A DNA stretch of 64,000 nt from Mactra quadrangularis (lineage: Eukaryota > Mollusca > Bivalvia > Venerida > Mactridae). The stretch is from contig CM046301.1 of NCBI GenBank assembly GCA_025267735.1, positions 61,275,872 through 61,339,871 of the forward strand, given 5' to 3'. Each line of letters begins with the position of its first letter. Position 1 is the first letter of the stretch. Position numbers and translations under genes: made by a program. The notes under the pieces were generated by a model. It was given only the letters and a program-made list of their open reading frames with translations. It was not told the origin of the DNA and made no database searches. Below are positions 33,945 to 45,182 of the stretch, piece by piece.

Positions 33945-34224
33945 CAGGATCCAGGATTTTTTCTAGGGGGGGGGGGGTCGGAACTTTTTCTAGAGGGGGG
34001 TCTAAACTTTCGAACCACAACCACATTATACACACTGCAGAATAATGTAACATATCAATAATAAAAACTACATAGCCATTAAATCTATGTTAAGCACCGA
34101 GACAAATTGCTTTATGCTACTTAAAAATGACTTACAGTCAAGAAATACACTAATGGATGGGTACATTTTGGAAATTCCAGGAGGGGTCCAGACCCCCCTG
34201 ACCCCCCTGCTAGATCTGCCTGTG
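33945..34224 (+). mobile_element. hAT-like non-autonomous element with G/C runs, copy 3
   Basis: The left end CAGGATCCAGGATTTTTTCT and the right end CTAGATCTGCCTGTG correspond to the family ends. The left end has lost a few bases of AGGCGG. AGTTT flanks both sides (33940-33944, 34225-34229) as a 5-bp duplication. The interior is collinear with 21757-22064: G runs, CCACAACCACATTATACA, TAGCCATTAAATCTATGTTA, ACATTTTGGAAATTCCAGG. Confidence 0.85.
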
Positions 34225-34229
34225 AGTTT

Positions 34230-34891
34230 TGTACTGACTTGCAGATAAGACCTTTCGTAAGACGACCACATACACCAATCGATCATATGAGTGCAGCATA
34301 CTTCAATTCAATGAAGGTCACCAGACATGTTTTTATATAAAAAAACATCAACAGAGAACCAGAAAAGTAAAAAAACTGTTCTGTAGAGCTAAGATTCATC
34401 ATAGTGACACAGTAAAAGTGAGTACATTAAACATTTAAGACTTCTGCCAAACAAAAAACTTGGGAGAACAAGCTTTGAGTCACAACCGAACAAATCTATT
34501 ATACTTGGGTGGTATTAAAGTTTATAAGCATTGTTAAAGAATGTGATATCAAAACTTGAAATAAATAGTCAAGTGGGCATGATAAACTCTGAAATAAAAA
34601 CAAGCTTGATTGCTCTTCAATTTAAAGGCAAAAAAGGTGTATTCAATTTTAAAAAAAGGATTTGAATTCAAGTTATAGTGTTAGAAAACAAAACAATCTT
34701 ATTGCTCAATCTAAAAACTTATCTTTAACTATTCTAACTTTACACCAAATATCCATTAACATATCTTATCATAGAGGATATTTGTAAGACTTTTTACCTA
34801 ACATTTACATGTGGGGCAATATTATTACAGTATCAAAGTTCTTCTATTAGGACCATTAAAGTTGATGGTCTAAATACTGGGTTGGTCTAAT
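34230..34891. other. Non-coding AT-rich stretch
   Basis: No gene or repeat is recognised. Confidence 0.4.
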
Positions 34892-35239
34892 GCCTTAGTC
34901 CCATAAAATCGTGACTTGTTGCAGACCCGTACGTGCAGACAGCAATAGGTCATGGGAAGCCTTGCGTATTAAGGTGACAGTACGCACATGGCACAAACAA
35001 CACACCCGTACAGAGCCGTAGCTAGGAGATATGCATGTTTAATCCATACTCGGCCACAATTTTGTTCACGACTTGACTTTTAAACTGATACATATACCCT
35101 GGGCTCATCTCACGAACCCTGATAAAAACGTAACAGTTTGTACGGGTATGCAAGAGTTTGTAAGGGTCCTTGCGAAGCTTGATCGCACAGCGCCCATACG
35201 GTGCCCTCACGGCTATTTTTATGTTTATGGGACAGTAGC
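34892..35239 (+). mobile_element. Interspersed repeat R8 (AGTCCCATAAA end), copy 1
   Basis: This is homologous to 53644-53940. The left end reads GCCTTAGTCCCATAAAATCG and the right end TTTATGGGACAGTAGC. Their outer GTCCCATAAA is inverted, suggesting terminal inverted repeats. The interior is less AT-rich and CpG-containing (CCGTACGTGCAGACAG, CACCCGTACAGAGCCGTAGC, CCATACTCGGCC). Both strands keep short open frames here, but comparison of the two copies shows no excess of third-position changes, so coding is not supported. Confidence 0.7.
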
Positions 35240-36585
35240 TTTATTAAGACCTGAAATTAAGACGAAAAAGTCCTTAAGTTACATTTGTAAACTGAAAACT
35301 GGACCTTGATTACAGACATGTTAGAATGGAATACATGTTGAACTTGGAATCACTTCAAAGAAGACTTAGAGCTCATACCAACATCATAAAACTTTGTTAA
35401 TTGTTTTACCAACAAAAGCAAACACTAGTTTATGACCTTGTCAATATTTTTATAACAATTAACTCTGAGTGCTGTGGCCAATATAAATTATTTCATTGAA
35501 ATTGCTAAGGTTGGTCACTGAACTCCAGAAATTGCTTAATACAATACATTGTAATAAGAGATTAAAAATCGAAACCATGATCAAATAGTATTCTGTTTCA
35601 ATTTTGTATGAATAAATTACCTTAATCATGAACACTTCAAGCCCTGTTGTTTATGTTGACATCTGCTGTCTGTTGATTTATATCAAATTACAATGTACTT
35701 GTATTACATAAATAATTGCTAGATGAAAACAAAAATATACAAAACTGATATTAAACACAAGTTGAAAGTGACATACTGTGCTTGTTTTATATCTTACTCA
35801 TTAAAACTGAATCGAATATGCTAATGACTAAAAGCAATCTGATATAGTATAATATTATGGAACACTAGAAACCTTCTCATAACAAGAGCAGTCCAAGGAC
35901 AGCATGCTCGACTTTTTGAGCGTTAAATTGTTCATGGCAAGGCTTATATTTAAACAAAAGTGCTTTCAAGACAGGACTGAAATTTCCCTAAGAAATAAAT
36001 CAGGCAAACAACAATTACCAATTCATAGTAAAATTTTGTAAAATATGAAAGGGGCATAACTCCTAAAACATACATCCATAGTAACATCCCTTCATAGTTG
36101 AGTAGAACTTAGTGTCAATGAATAAGCAAGCATACCAGTACTTTCATTTTAATATCTTTATTAAGAGCTAAAAGTATTTCAATTTGAATAAAAAAATAAT
36201 TAATCCGGAGTTATTCCCATTCACAGTATGGTTGATATAGTTCCACTGAATAAGAATACCAACTTTAAATAAAATATATTGGATAGTGTTGAAGACATAA
36301 GAACTTTAAAGAACTTTAACCTGAAAACCAAAGCCAACACCAATGCAAAAGTGATAGCATAAGCTCTCATTTTCTTCGAAAAGTTGAGCTAAAAATGTGT
36401 TATGTAAATATGGGCGTATAGGTAAAATATGTGTTGATGATAAGTGAACAAAGAGAAAACAATGCCTGTTAATGTTTAGCTCTGATACAAGACAGTGATT
36501 ACACTATATCAGGTAGTATGTCAAAGACAGAGTCACAGATGTTGTTTTTTAATTGATTATACATTGTTTATCAACACTCTATATT
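35240..36585. other. Non-coding AT-rich stretch, 1.3 kb
   Basis: No gene, RNA gene or repeat is recognised. Confidence 0.4.
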
Positions 36586-36589
36586 TGTT

Positions 36590-36800
36590 CATGCATGACA
36601 GTCACTCACCTTGCCATATTTCCTGGACACTTTTGCTTTACAAGTACTTGCTGGCCATTACACTTTACAAGTACTTGCTGGCCATCACACTTTACAAGTA
36701 CTTGCTGGCTGTCACACTTTACAAGTACTTGCTGGCTGTCACACTTTACAAGTACTTGCTGGCCGTCACACAAGAAGCTGACAACTTCTTTTAAGGAAAT
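36590..36800 (+). repeat. Interspersed repeat R9, copy interrupted by a minisatellite
   Basis: CACTCACCTTGCC near 36603 and CACACAAGAAGCTGACAACT then TCTTTTAAGG near 36768 resemble CACTTATCCTCACAAAAGGG then GCTGACAACTTCTTCC at 42110. They also resemble CTCGCCCTCACACAAGGAGC then TGACAATTTTTTCTTG at 57582. The 27-bp tandem array at 36636-36771 lies between the two matching parts. Confidence 0.5.
36636..36771 (+). repeat. Minisatellite, five 27-bp units
   Basis: The unit is CTTTACAAGTACTTGCTGGC followed by CATCACA or TGTCACA, repeated five times with one or two substitutions. Because 27 is a multiple of three, open frames across it give repeated nonapeptides in more than one frame. That is not evidence for a protein. 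Confidence 0.95.
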
Positions 36801-36901
36801 ACATTATTTAATTTGAATTTCACTGATGTAATTGTCTTAAAGACTGAATCCATGGTGTTTTCATGTATTGATAAATATGACAGCTCAAAAACCAGATAAT
36901 A

Positions 36902-37550
36902 ACAACAGTCAAATTAACCAGTTAATCATGAAAGCAAATAAACTGGCTTATCCCAAAAGCCAAACAAAATTAATCATAACAGCCAAGTTAACCAGTTAAT
37001 CATATCAACCAAATTAGCCAGTCAATCACAACAGCCAAATGAACCAGTTATCATACAGTCAAATTAACTAGTTAATTAAACAGTAAAATTAACCAGTTTA
37101 TCATAACAGTCAAATTAACTAGTTAATTAAACAGTCAAATTAACCAGTTTATCATAACAGCCAAATTAACCAGTTAATTATGACAGCCAAATTAACCAGT
37201 TTATTATGACAGCCAAATTAACCAGTTTATTATGACATCCAAATTAACCAGTTTATCATAACAGCCAAATTAACCAGTTTATTATGACATCCAAATTAAC
37301 CAGTTTATCATAACAGTCAAATTAACCAGTTTATTATGACAGCCAAATTAACCAGTTAATCATAACAGTCAAAATAACTAGTTAATCATAACAGTCAAAT
37401 AACTAGTTAATCATAACAGTCAAATTAACCAGTTTATCATGACAGCCCATTTACTAGTTAATCATGACAGTCTGATAAACCTGTCAATTATGAAAGCCAA
37501 ATTAACCAGTTAATTATGACAGCCAGATCAACCATTTATTTGTAACAACC
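36902..37550 (+). repeat. Minisatellite, ~26-bp AACCAGTT units
   Basis: About 24 units of the form ACAGCCAAATTAACCAGTTT then ATCATA, with variants ATTATG, CAGTCAAATT and AACTAGTTAA, cover some 650 bp. Units at the left edge are the most diverged. It has no coding potential. Confidence 0.92.
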
Positions 37551-38384
37551 AGAAAAGCCATAAGGCAAGGTATTGGCTACATGAACCCATCCTGAAGTAA
37601 CACTTGTATGACCTCTGGCATATCTTAGATAATCAAGATTGAAAAAACAGAGCATTGTATTGGAAGGATTCCCTAGTGCCACAGATTGCATTTCCTTCCA
37701 TAAAAGATATACATAGCTGATGGCAAACATGATATCAACAATATGTTACCAAGAGCTAGGGGCTATCATTATAAAGGAAATATAATCATGCAAGATATGG
37801 GGAGAAAAAATGAAATATTGAAACATTATCTACCATGTTAATCTTAAAATATTTAATATTTAATTATACCCTGGTACCACACTGTACAGAAATAGATCAA
37901 AATACAGTGACCAGATAATGAGATAGATGGTTTGGTCTCATCAAGACATGTCCTATAAGAAATTTCCATGCATATGATTTAGACTATATGGTGTTCCATG
38001 ATGAGGGAAAGCATGGCAGAACATAAACCTAGATACAATGTACTGATATACATTCAGTGCACAAGTAACTTATATCTCAGCAATGGGTAATATTGGCCTC
38101 TTTAAATTTTCAGACAAGAAAGATAGGTAATAGGCAAAAATCTAAAGTAAGTGAGAGCAAGAGCAGATATATTTAGATCATGATTTAATCAATGTGGCAT
38201 GCAATATTATTTCTATTTTTAGCTGACCAATGATCTGTTCTGTTTCATTATTTCAAATGATTATTGACCAATGTACTGATATAAGACACAGGACCAGACT
38301 ATGAATACAGAAAATGTCTTATCTTAATATGGACTTGGTACATGAAGTTTAACCAAACTCATTCAGGCTAATGACAAATAACGC
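37551..38384. other. Non-coding stretch
   Basis: No gene or repeat is recognised. The minus-strand frame at 37536-37730 begins inside the preceding array. Confidence 0.4.
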
Positions 38385-38715
38385 TAAGCTCCCTGCTTAA
38401 CCCAGAAGTACCTTGCACAAGTCAGATTCATTCTGCTCAAGCCAAAATCACCTTACTCAACCCAGAAGCTTCCTGCTTAAGTGAGAAACACTTCCTAAAC
38501 CAGAGGTACCCTGCTCAAGCTAAAATCACCTAGCATAAGGCAGAATCACCCTCCTTAAGCAAGAAGCACTTTGCACAAGCCAGAAACACGATTCTGCTCA
38601 AGTCTGAAGGAAACTGCCTAAGCCAGAAATACCCTACTCAAGCCAGAAGCACTTTGCTTAAGTCTTAAGCAGCCTGCACAAATCAGAAACACCCTCCTTA
38701 AGCCATAAGCACACT
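38385..38715 (+). repeat. Degenerate tandem array, AAGCCAGAAGCACCCTGCTC-like units
   Basis: Irregular units of about 19-25 bp share CTTAAGCCAGAA, CACCCTGC and CTCAAGCC. Divergence between units is high, so the array is old. Confidence 0.75.
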
Positions 38716-39034
38716 GATGCAATCACCGGTCTAGTTTGAAGAGGTGACAGTTTAGTAAGGCAAATTATCTAAATATAAACACAAATACATGTATAAGACA
38801 AATATAAACTTAAGGAAATGTTTGTTACTTTAACTACTTGACAGATAAAGTCTAACAATAAAAGTAAATTTAGAAACTGATGTAATATAGCTTATATTAA
38901 GTATACAGTATCATTTCTTTTATATTTATAGGAAAACTAGCCTAACTACATATAAATAAAGATGAATGTAGACTCGTTGTCACTGGCCCATTAATATGGT
39001 TAGACTGATATGTATCTTAAAAATAATATGTAGT

Positions 39035-39104
39035 GGGTTTAGTGCAAAATGGTCGTAACTCACACTTCTCTTATATTGAGTTATGACTGTTTTGCGCTAA
39101 ACCC
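39035..39104. repeat. Hairpin element H, copy 3
   Basis: The left arm GGGTTTAGTGCAAAATGGTC then GTAACTCA pairs with TGAGTTATGACTGTTTTGCG then CTAAACCC around the loop CACTTCTCTTATAT. A few mismatches are present. Confidence 0.88.
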
Positions 39105-39182
39105 TCGATATACATTTACAAATTTTACAGCATATATTAGTTTCCATATTTTTAAACTTATGGTTGAGAGATGAGTTTCCAG

Positions 39183-39475
39183 TAAGCTGCACAGTAAGTA
39201 GAACACAATTCTACTGATCCAGGGGTCTTAGATTTGATTCCTGGACAGGGTATACTTTCATGGAGCTTGGTCATTAAAAAATTTCTATGACCTTTCTCTC
39301 ACCTACCACTGATTCTAAAGCATGAAGGGCAGTTTTCAGTCACTGACAGAAATATGCGCCTAGTAACTGGTTGACAGCAGCTATATCAAGAGATTAACCT
39401 TCACTGTGAGGAACAGTAAATAAGTTAACTAACCGCTGTGATATTACCAATGCAAAGTGAGGCTACAGTGTTAAT
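39183..39475 (+). mobile_element. SINE family A, diverged copy
   Basis: The order is the same as at 17629: CTACTGATCCAGGGGTCTTA, GATTTGATTCCTGG (B box), TTTCATGGAGCTTGGTCATT, CCACTGATTCTAAAGCATGA, CAGTCACTGACAGAAATATG, GGTTGACAGCAGCTATATCA, GTGAGGAACAGTAAATAAG. The A-box region is poorly preserved and the tail has decayed. The frame starting 39438 is downstream noise. Confidence 0.8.
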
Positions 39476-39873
39476 TCAGCTTGATCAAATTGGTCTGAGA
39501 TTGATAACTATATCACTTGTTCCAGCAACTAAGTTAAGTATAACTGATTTAAAGAATACCAATGATATTGAAACTCTAGTTCACAACTTAGGTCTATATG
39601 AACAAGCTGTATTAAACTAATAGTAAACAAAGTGATATCATCCCTCTAAAAGTTATAACGTTTTTGCTTTTTTTATTGTTTGTGAAGAAAATAAAGATTA
39701 TATTCAACTGTGATCCATTCTAAAAACATATGCTACATATTAACTCTATGTAAATTATAGTTTAATATGCAGGTACATGCACTAGACAATTAAAATGCAT
39801 TCAAAATCATAATACTTAAAAATGTATTTAAAATTTGTTCATTTGGAAGAAAAACCCTATCACTAACTCCTTA

Positions 39874-40387
39874 GCCGCCAGGCCAGCTCAGTTGGTAGCA
39901 TGCAAGTCCACTGATCGAGGGTTCGATTCCCAGGCGAGGCATACTTTCGTGGAGCTCCTGCCAATGATTTTTAATTATGTAGGGCAGTTGTCAGTCACAG
40001 ACAAAAGTATGCACTTATAGTCCGTTTTTTTCTTAACTGTCAAAGCTGGAATAATTTCACAGTGGCTGAATGCATTGTTTTTGTACTGGCGGCCTCATTG
40101 TTATTAAAAATATATTGACTAAAACATATCATACGGCATAAGCATCTTTACTCGATCATAATACACACTTTCGGAAACTCATGGATGTAATGCGCCAGTA
40201 ATTTTAATAAACGCATTCACTGTGAAATTATTCATGCTTTGACAGTTGAGAAAAAACGAATCATGATGTTGGTTAACAGCTAAATCCAGAGATTAGGCTT
40301 TCCAGGAGCAGTGAGTAGGTTGACTGACGGCAGTTATATGACCTATACAATGTGTTGTGGCATTAAACTCAACAAAATCAAACAAAC
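39874..40387 (+). mobile_element. SINE family A split by a MITE
   Basis: The 5' part (39874-40021) has GCCGCCAGGCCAGCTCAGTT, GGTAGCATGCAAG (A box), GGGTTCGATTCCCAGG (B box), CAATGATTTTTAATTATGTA and CAGTCACAGACAAAAGTATG. The 3' part (about 40261-40387) resumes with TGGTTAACAGCTAAATCCAG and ends CATTAAACTCAACAAAATC. Between them sits the MITE at 40022-40260. A stretch between the B box and CAATGATT is shorter than in other copies. Confidence 0.88.
40022..40260 (+). mobile_element. MITE family R10 (TTTTTTCTCAACTGTCAAA ends), copy 1
   Basis: The left end CCGTTTTTTTCTTAACTGTC then AAAGCTGGAATAATTTCACA is the inverse of the right end, GTGAAATTATTCATGCTTTG then ACAGTTGAGAAAAAACG. This gives terminal repeats of about 45 bp with mismatches. 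The copy at 55552-55790 is the reverse complement of the whole element. Its position inside SINE family A fixes the approximate ends and shows that it inserted after the SINE did. Confidence 0.88.
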
Positions 40388-40497
40388 TCCTTAGTGCAAT
40401 ATTGCTTAAGACAACAATGACAGGCTGGCATTAAGTGAGCAAGAGCTTTAAAGACAAATTTTCACCAAAAATTAAAGTGCCACTACAAATAGGATAT

Positions 40498-40642
40498 ACT
40501 CTTCAGCTGTGAGGGGCAGAATAAACTCAATGTTATGCTGTTAGAGGCCAATAAACTCTTCAGCAGTGAGGGGCCAATATTTTGTTAGTGTTTTCATGTA
40601 TGTGTGCATTTTTTTGTTTGTGTTTTCATGTATGTGTGCATT
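40498..40642 (+). repeat. Two small tandem duplications
   Basis: ACTCTTCAGCTGTGAGGGGC at about 40498 recurs as ACTCTTCAGCAGTGAGGGGC at 40555. GTGTTTTCATGTATGTGTGC at about 40588 recurs at 40620. Both are local duplications in non-coding DNA. Confidence 0.8.
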
Positions 40643-42049
40643 ATATGACTGAAAATCATAAAGAATCAACATGTCCCTCTATTTAAGAATTATTCCCTCA
40701 TCTACTTAATCAATGCAGTCATTGCAGAAATTTTTTTCAATAGAAATCTTTTATCGTCTTTGATTGATCCATTCTATCAATCAACTTGGTACCATTTTGT
40801 TCAATTGAATCAATCCCGATTTCAATGACATTCATTTTACTCCATAGAAAAAAATGAAATTATTGCCATGGTGTTAAACTGTCAGTGCAATGTTTGCGAG
40901 AACATTAGCGGAGTACTAGAATACAAAGCTATGATACAAAGACCACGTTTGACATGTAACAGTGAAGTATTGCACAACACTCCTTGGTGAAAATTACAGT
41001 AATTCTCAAACATTAAGTCATTAGATAGAGCGTTGCATCAAAGCAAAATGACTTTACAAATGCGAGTAATATTTTATTCAGCGGAACACAAAAAAAAACT
41101 ATCTTTCCAAAACGGATATTTTTAAAGGAAAGAGAAACTGAAAATGTGACAAAAACGTTTTAATCTTCTTTAATTTAATGACAGAATTTCTTGACTTGAA
41201 AAGATTAAATGTTTTTGATATTAATCATTAGAAATGACTTTGAGCATTCCTTTACTATAATAGAATTTCCCAAAATAATGCAGCGAGAATCCCTTTAAAA
41301 CTCATTTATAACACAGTATTAGCTTTCCGATTTTGACATAAATGCAGTAAATCCACCACAAGCTTGAAGCAACGAGTCAGCGGAACAATTTATAATACTT
41401 TTTAAAAGAATTTAATCTAGTTGGTTTTCAAGTGTTTTTATACAAATACAATCAAATAATTCCTTAGTAATTGCATAGTTTAACATCATAAAAGTGAGTA
41501 AGCAAAATAAATGGGAAAATGAAAGTCTTTGTTCCTCCGCTCAATGCCTGACCTAGTTTGAAAAACGTATACTTGTTAAATTTTACTGTTGATAGCTGGA
41601 TAAATGTCTACACTTTTTCTTTGTTCGTCCTTTTAGGGCAGAAATTAAACCATGTCCTCAAAAAGGTTATTGAAAATGTCTTTTAAGAAAATTTAACTTT
41701 GCGTTAAATCTGAAACATTAGAAATTGGTTTAAATGAGTAAATAATATTGTTCCCAGTGTACGGTTTATGACACATGAACTTTCTTTACTAATTTTAGCA
41801 ATCATCAAAGACTTAAAAAAAATTAAATTACAGCTATTTTAGTCAAAATTTTATAATAGTTGTAATTGTAGCTAAACAACTTAAATACATAATATTTAAA
41901 AAACATATTACAATTATACACCTGGGCCCAAGGTTGTTAAACTTTAAAGTGAATAAAATCCATTTCCTGCATAATTATGATATGCAAAAAGCCAAAGCAA
42001 TACATGAATTTGTTAATTTGAATTTACACTGTTTATCAACACAGGTTAC
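40643..42049. other. Repeat-poor non-coding stretch, 1.4 kb
   Basis: No gene, RNA gene or repeat is recognised on either strand. Confidence 0.4.
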
Positions 42050-42104
42050 CAATGGTGACAGGCTCACCTAGTAAATATACCTTGAAATTTCTGTACATGT
42101 GCAT

Positions 42105-42155
42105 TACTCACTTATCCTCACAAAAGGGGCTGACAACTTCTTCCTATAAGAAAGA
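42105..42155 (+). repeat. Fragment of interspersed repeat R9
   Basis: TCACTTATCCTCACAAAAGG then GGCTGACAACTTCTTCC matches the segments near 36768 and 57582. The upstream phrase CTGTTTATCAACAC (about 42030) also occurs at 36568, so the homologous region may extend to it. Confidence 0.45.
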
Positions 42156-42376
42156 TCAACATTTTTGTCTTATTCTGATAGATAATGAGCCTTTGTCATT
42201 TCATAAATAACCCATATTTATGCAGAACTTTTAAATTTAAAAAAAATCAGTACCATTTTAGTAAACTGAAAAAGTGTGATGTTTGTACTGTTTCAACACA
42301 CCATTTCACACTATGAAAAAAAAAGAATTTGATTATTGTCAATGAATATTTTTACCAAAAATGATTACAATAAGTC

Positions 42377-42678
42377 TTATTTATTTATTTTATTTATTTA
42401 TTGGAGTTAACTCCGTGTCAACACAATTGTAGATAATTTTACGGCGTCCAGCGCACCTAACCTAGCTTTCCTGGATCATTGTCTATAACCAGTACTCACC
42501 TACCCTTCCACAAGGCCGGAAACTTCTCCATATTATCTAATCAATGGAGGAAAATCAACATTATTGTCAAATTTTCATGGAAAGGTATAACCTCCCCAGG
42601 TGGGATTTGAACCCGCACCTCCTTGGGCAAGAGATTCCAAATCCTGGCGCGCTACCAACTGCGCTATCGACCCGGGTT
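42377..42678 (-). mobile_element. SINE family B, full length, with perfect target duplication
   Basis: Read on the minus strand it starts AACCCGGGTCGATAGCGCAG, with the A box (TAGCGCAGTTGGTAGCGCG) and B box (GCGGGTTCAAATCCCACC), then the same body as the 24.2-kb copy. It ends in an (AATA)n-type tail, read as TTATTTATTTATTTTATTTA on the plus strand. TTACAATAAGTC is present on both sides (42365-42376 and 42679-42690). This is the best-preserved copy of the family here. Confidence 0.95.
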
Positions 42679-42690
42679 TTACAATAAGTC

Positions 42691-43785
42691 GTGAGATATT
42701 ATAAGCACTTTGATTGAGTATCTCCATCAATCCGAAGCACTGGAAGAAAGTTTAAACAAACAACTGGAAGAAAGTTTAAACAAACTCAGCAAGTACATCT
42801 AACAAAGGCTGAGTTGACACGACCGGTAATTACCATTTGATATAAACAGATTTATGAGACAGTTGCATGTTGAATACAATTTCTATAGCAATGATTGTTT
42901 GTTGGTAAAAAAACATAAGATAGATCAAAACATAACATATTTGTTTGTTTTCTATAAAATCATGATTATACAGCATGATAAATTAGACGGAACTAGTACA
43001 TTCTGATTTAAACAAATGTCTTCCATCTCTTTAATGTCCTAGAATAGATCACAATGGAAATAAGAGTGTCTTTTTCTTGTGTTATCCTTGACGTTGGTGT
43101 AGATATCATGGACAAGAATTTTACTTCATAAAAAAAGATAAAAGTTATATGTTTTAATTTCTTGTACCATTGTATTGTATACTATGCCAATCTATCTATC
43201 TATCTAGAATAAAAATGTTACAAGTGAAGAAATATCACTATAAAAATACATTGCCAATGTGAGAAGACAAATACATGATGTAGTTCATGATATATATGCT
43301 TCAGGATCATGCATGAATCATTTTGAACAAAAACAGCATAAAACAAATTACTACAAGTCGTATTCGAGGTCATGCGTGTTTTTATACTTGAAACAATGGA
43401 TTTGTCCACTCCATGGGTGAATAAGCTAATACATGAACAGCATTTTAATGATTTAAATATTCCACTTTGATATTAAACCATTATTTTAAGTAGTGTATAT
43501 GTACATTATAAATTCCATATAATGATGTGTTTATAAAATAAGTGTACACTAACAAAACTATAAATTTGTAAAAATAATTCACCCCTAAATATCAGTCTGT
43601 AATGAAACCGGCTATGTTTGTATATGCAATATTTATGTGGACGACCTGTACAGTCCCTTTTTAATACAGAAAGTTAATGTCACAAGAGTTAAGTAGAGTG
43701 ACATTAATACAATGTATGTTATATAGGCATAATGGTATAGCCAGTGCAAGTTAAATGAAATGTAAACAGTTCAGTCTTAAGTTTA
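42691..43785. other. Non-coding stretch with a short TATC repeat
   Basis: No gene is seen. A (CTAT)4 microsatellite lies at 43189-43206, and AACTGGAAGAAAGTTTAAAC is directly duplicated at about 42738-42781. Confidence 0.5.
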
Positions 43786-43990
43786 GTTCATGAACTGCCC
43801 CTGATTCGTAACTGTTCATGAAGCTAAGAATATCATATACTTTTAAAGACAATGTAACTAACAAGTGTTATTCATGATACAGCTCATGAACAAACAAAGT
43901 TAAATAAATTATGTGATAATAATTAGTTCATGAACATTGAAATATTCATGAGTAAGGCTTAACATAACATTTCACTGTAGTTCATGATGA
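43786..43990. repeat. Cluster of TTCATGAAC palindromic motifs
   Basis: Two perfect GTTCATGAAC palindromes (43786 and 43926) lie among half-matches: GTTCATGAAG, GCTCATGAAC, ATTCATGAG and GTTCATGATG. All fall within about 200 bp. The spacing is irregular, so it is not a tandem array. The cluster could be chance in AT-rich DNA, or a remnant of binding sites or a decayed repeat. Confidence 0.4.
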
Positions 43991-44099
43991 AAACAACTAT
44001 AAGGTAACATTTCTTCGTGTGCTTCAAAATAGAAATTATTGAGGACATATCAGGATATACTTATTATTATCTTTGAAATTAGTCAAGACATTTGCTATT

Positions 44100-44316
44100 A
44101 GGCCACAACAAGTTGATCATATGTTCTATGGATTTGCTCCCACCATAATTTTGACTTAAATTTTTTTTACAATTTTTTTTTATTTATTTCCTTGCTGGCT
44201 CATAAAAATTTGGTCAAACTGCTATATAAAGCAACTGAATTAAGATTTTTTTATTTTCTTGCGTCCCATTTTTTCCAGAAAAATCCCTAGAACACATGAT
44301 CAACTTGTTGTGACCT
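44100..44316 (+). mobile_element. Palindromic MITE family R4, copy 4
   Basis: It runs from AGGCCACAACAAGTTGATCA to ATCAACTTGTTGTGACCT, with one substitution in the right end. The interior matches copies 1, 3 and 5 (TTTGGTCAAACTGCTATATA, AAGCAACTGAATTAAG, TTTTTTCCAGAAAAATC). Flanks TATT and AAAG give no clear target duplication. Confidence 0.88.
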
Positions 44317-44885
44317 AAAGTTCTAAATACATGTACATTGTATATCCAACTGCAAGAATGAGTGAAGAACAAAGCGTAAACAAATGTAGAAAAAATGCTA
44401 AGAAACAGTTTCATGTTGAGAAAACTGTGAAAGAATAGCCATGGTTTTTTTCCATTGACATTTAAAATTGTTCAAAACTTCACATGATGTTGCTACAAAT
44501 GTAACGCTCCGAGTCATCTTACACATGCTGTACAACATTTAAGACAATGTCACATCAAGTGCATCAGAGACATTTCTACCAGGAGAAATAATGTTAGAAG
44601 CAGCTGCAAGCATACATTGTTGCAATAAATAGCTGACATCATAAGATCATAACCTTCTATACTTAGAAGCTTATTGATGTAAAACTGTAAGTCCCTTATA
44701 GGTATAATAAAGTCATGATCTTTCTCATTTAAATACAGGTGATGAGATTTATATTCAGAATGATTTAACAAAATAGTTTCTGTTACAGTTAGACCTTTAA
44801 GTTAAAGTTAAAGTGTGGTTTAAAGTCTGGTTCGATATACATGTTCAGCTGACTTGACAATCTTGTACAATAACTCCTGATCATT
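44317..44885. other. Non-coding stretch
   Basis: No gene or repeat is recognised. The minus-strand frame at 44550-44771 has no domain. Confidence 0.4.
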
Positions 44886-45060
44886 GAAGTCATGCAGGCG
44901 ATCCCTCACAGTACCCATTTACACCTGGGTGGAGTGGAACAATTGTAGGTTAATTTCTTGCTCAAGGAAATTAGCAGTGCCCCTAGTAGGGATCCAACCC
45001 AGAACCTCTCAATCACTCAGTGCATGTCCTGACACTGGACCACTGCTCCTACTACACTGT
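44886..45060 (-). mobile_element. tRNA-derived SINE family D
   Basis: On the plus strand it reads CAGTACCCATTTACACCTGG, GTGGAGTGGAACAATTG, TTTCTTGCTCAAGGAA, then GGGATCCAACCCAGAACCTC (complement of a B box) and TGGACCACTGCTCC (complement of an A box). This layout is known from SINE-like repeats of many marine invertebrates. The head lies at the right, so the element is on the minus strand. The 65-codon frame over it is incidental. Confidence 0.75.
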
Positions 45061-45182
45061 TTCTACTACAGCAGGTAGCAGCAGGACAGAATGTGACTGT
45101 AACAATATTCAAGAGATGACTGTTGTAGAGATTGGCATCTTCATATGACAATGCAAGACAAAAGTGAATCTGAGGTGGCTAT

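Noticed and set aside
35022..35309. Possible conserved small protein in repeat R8
   Set aside because: Differences from the homologous frame at 53.7-53.9 kb are spread over all three codon positions, as expected for non-coding repeats.
36495..36816. Two overlapping plus-strand frames with nonapeptide repeats
   Set aside because: The 27-bp unit is a multiple of three and lacks stops in two frames, so both stay open. This is a tandem-repeat artefact.
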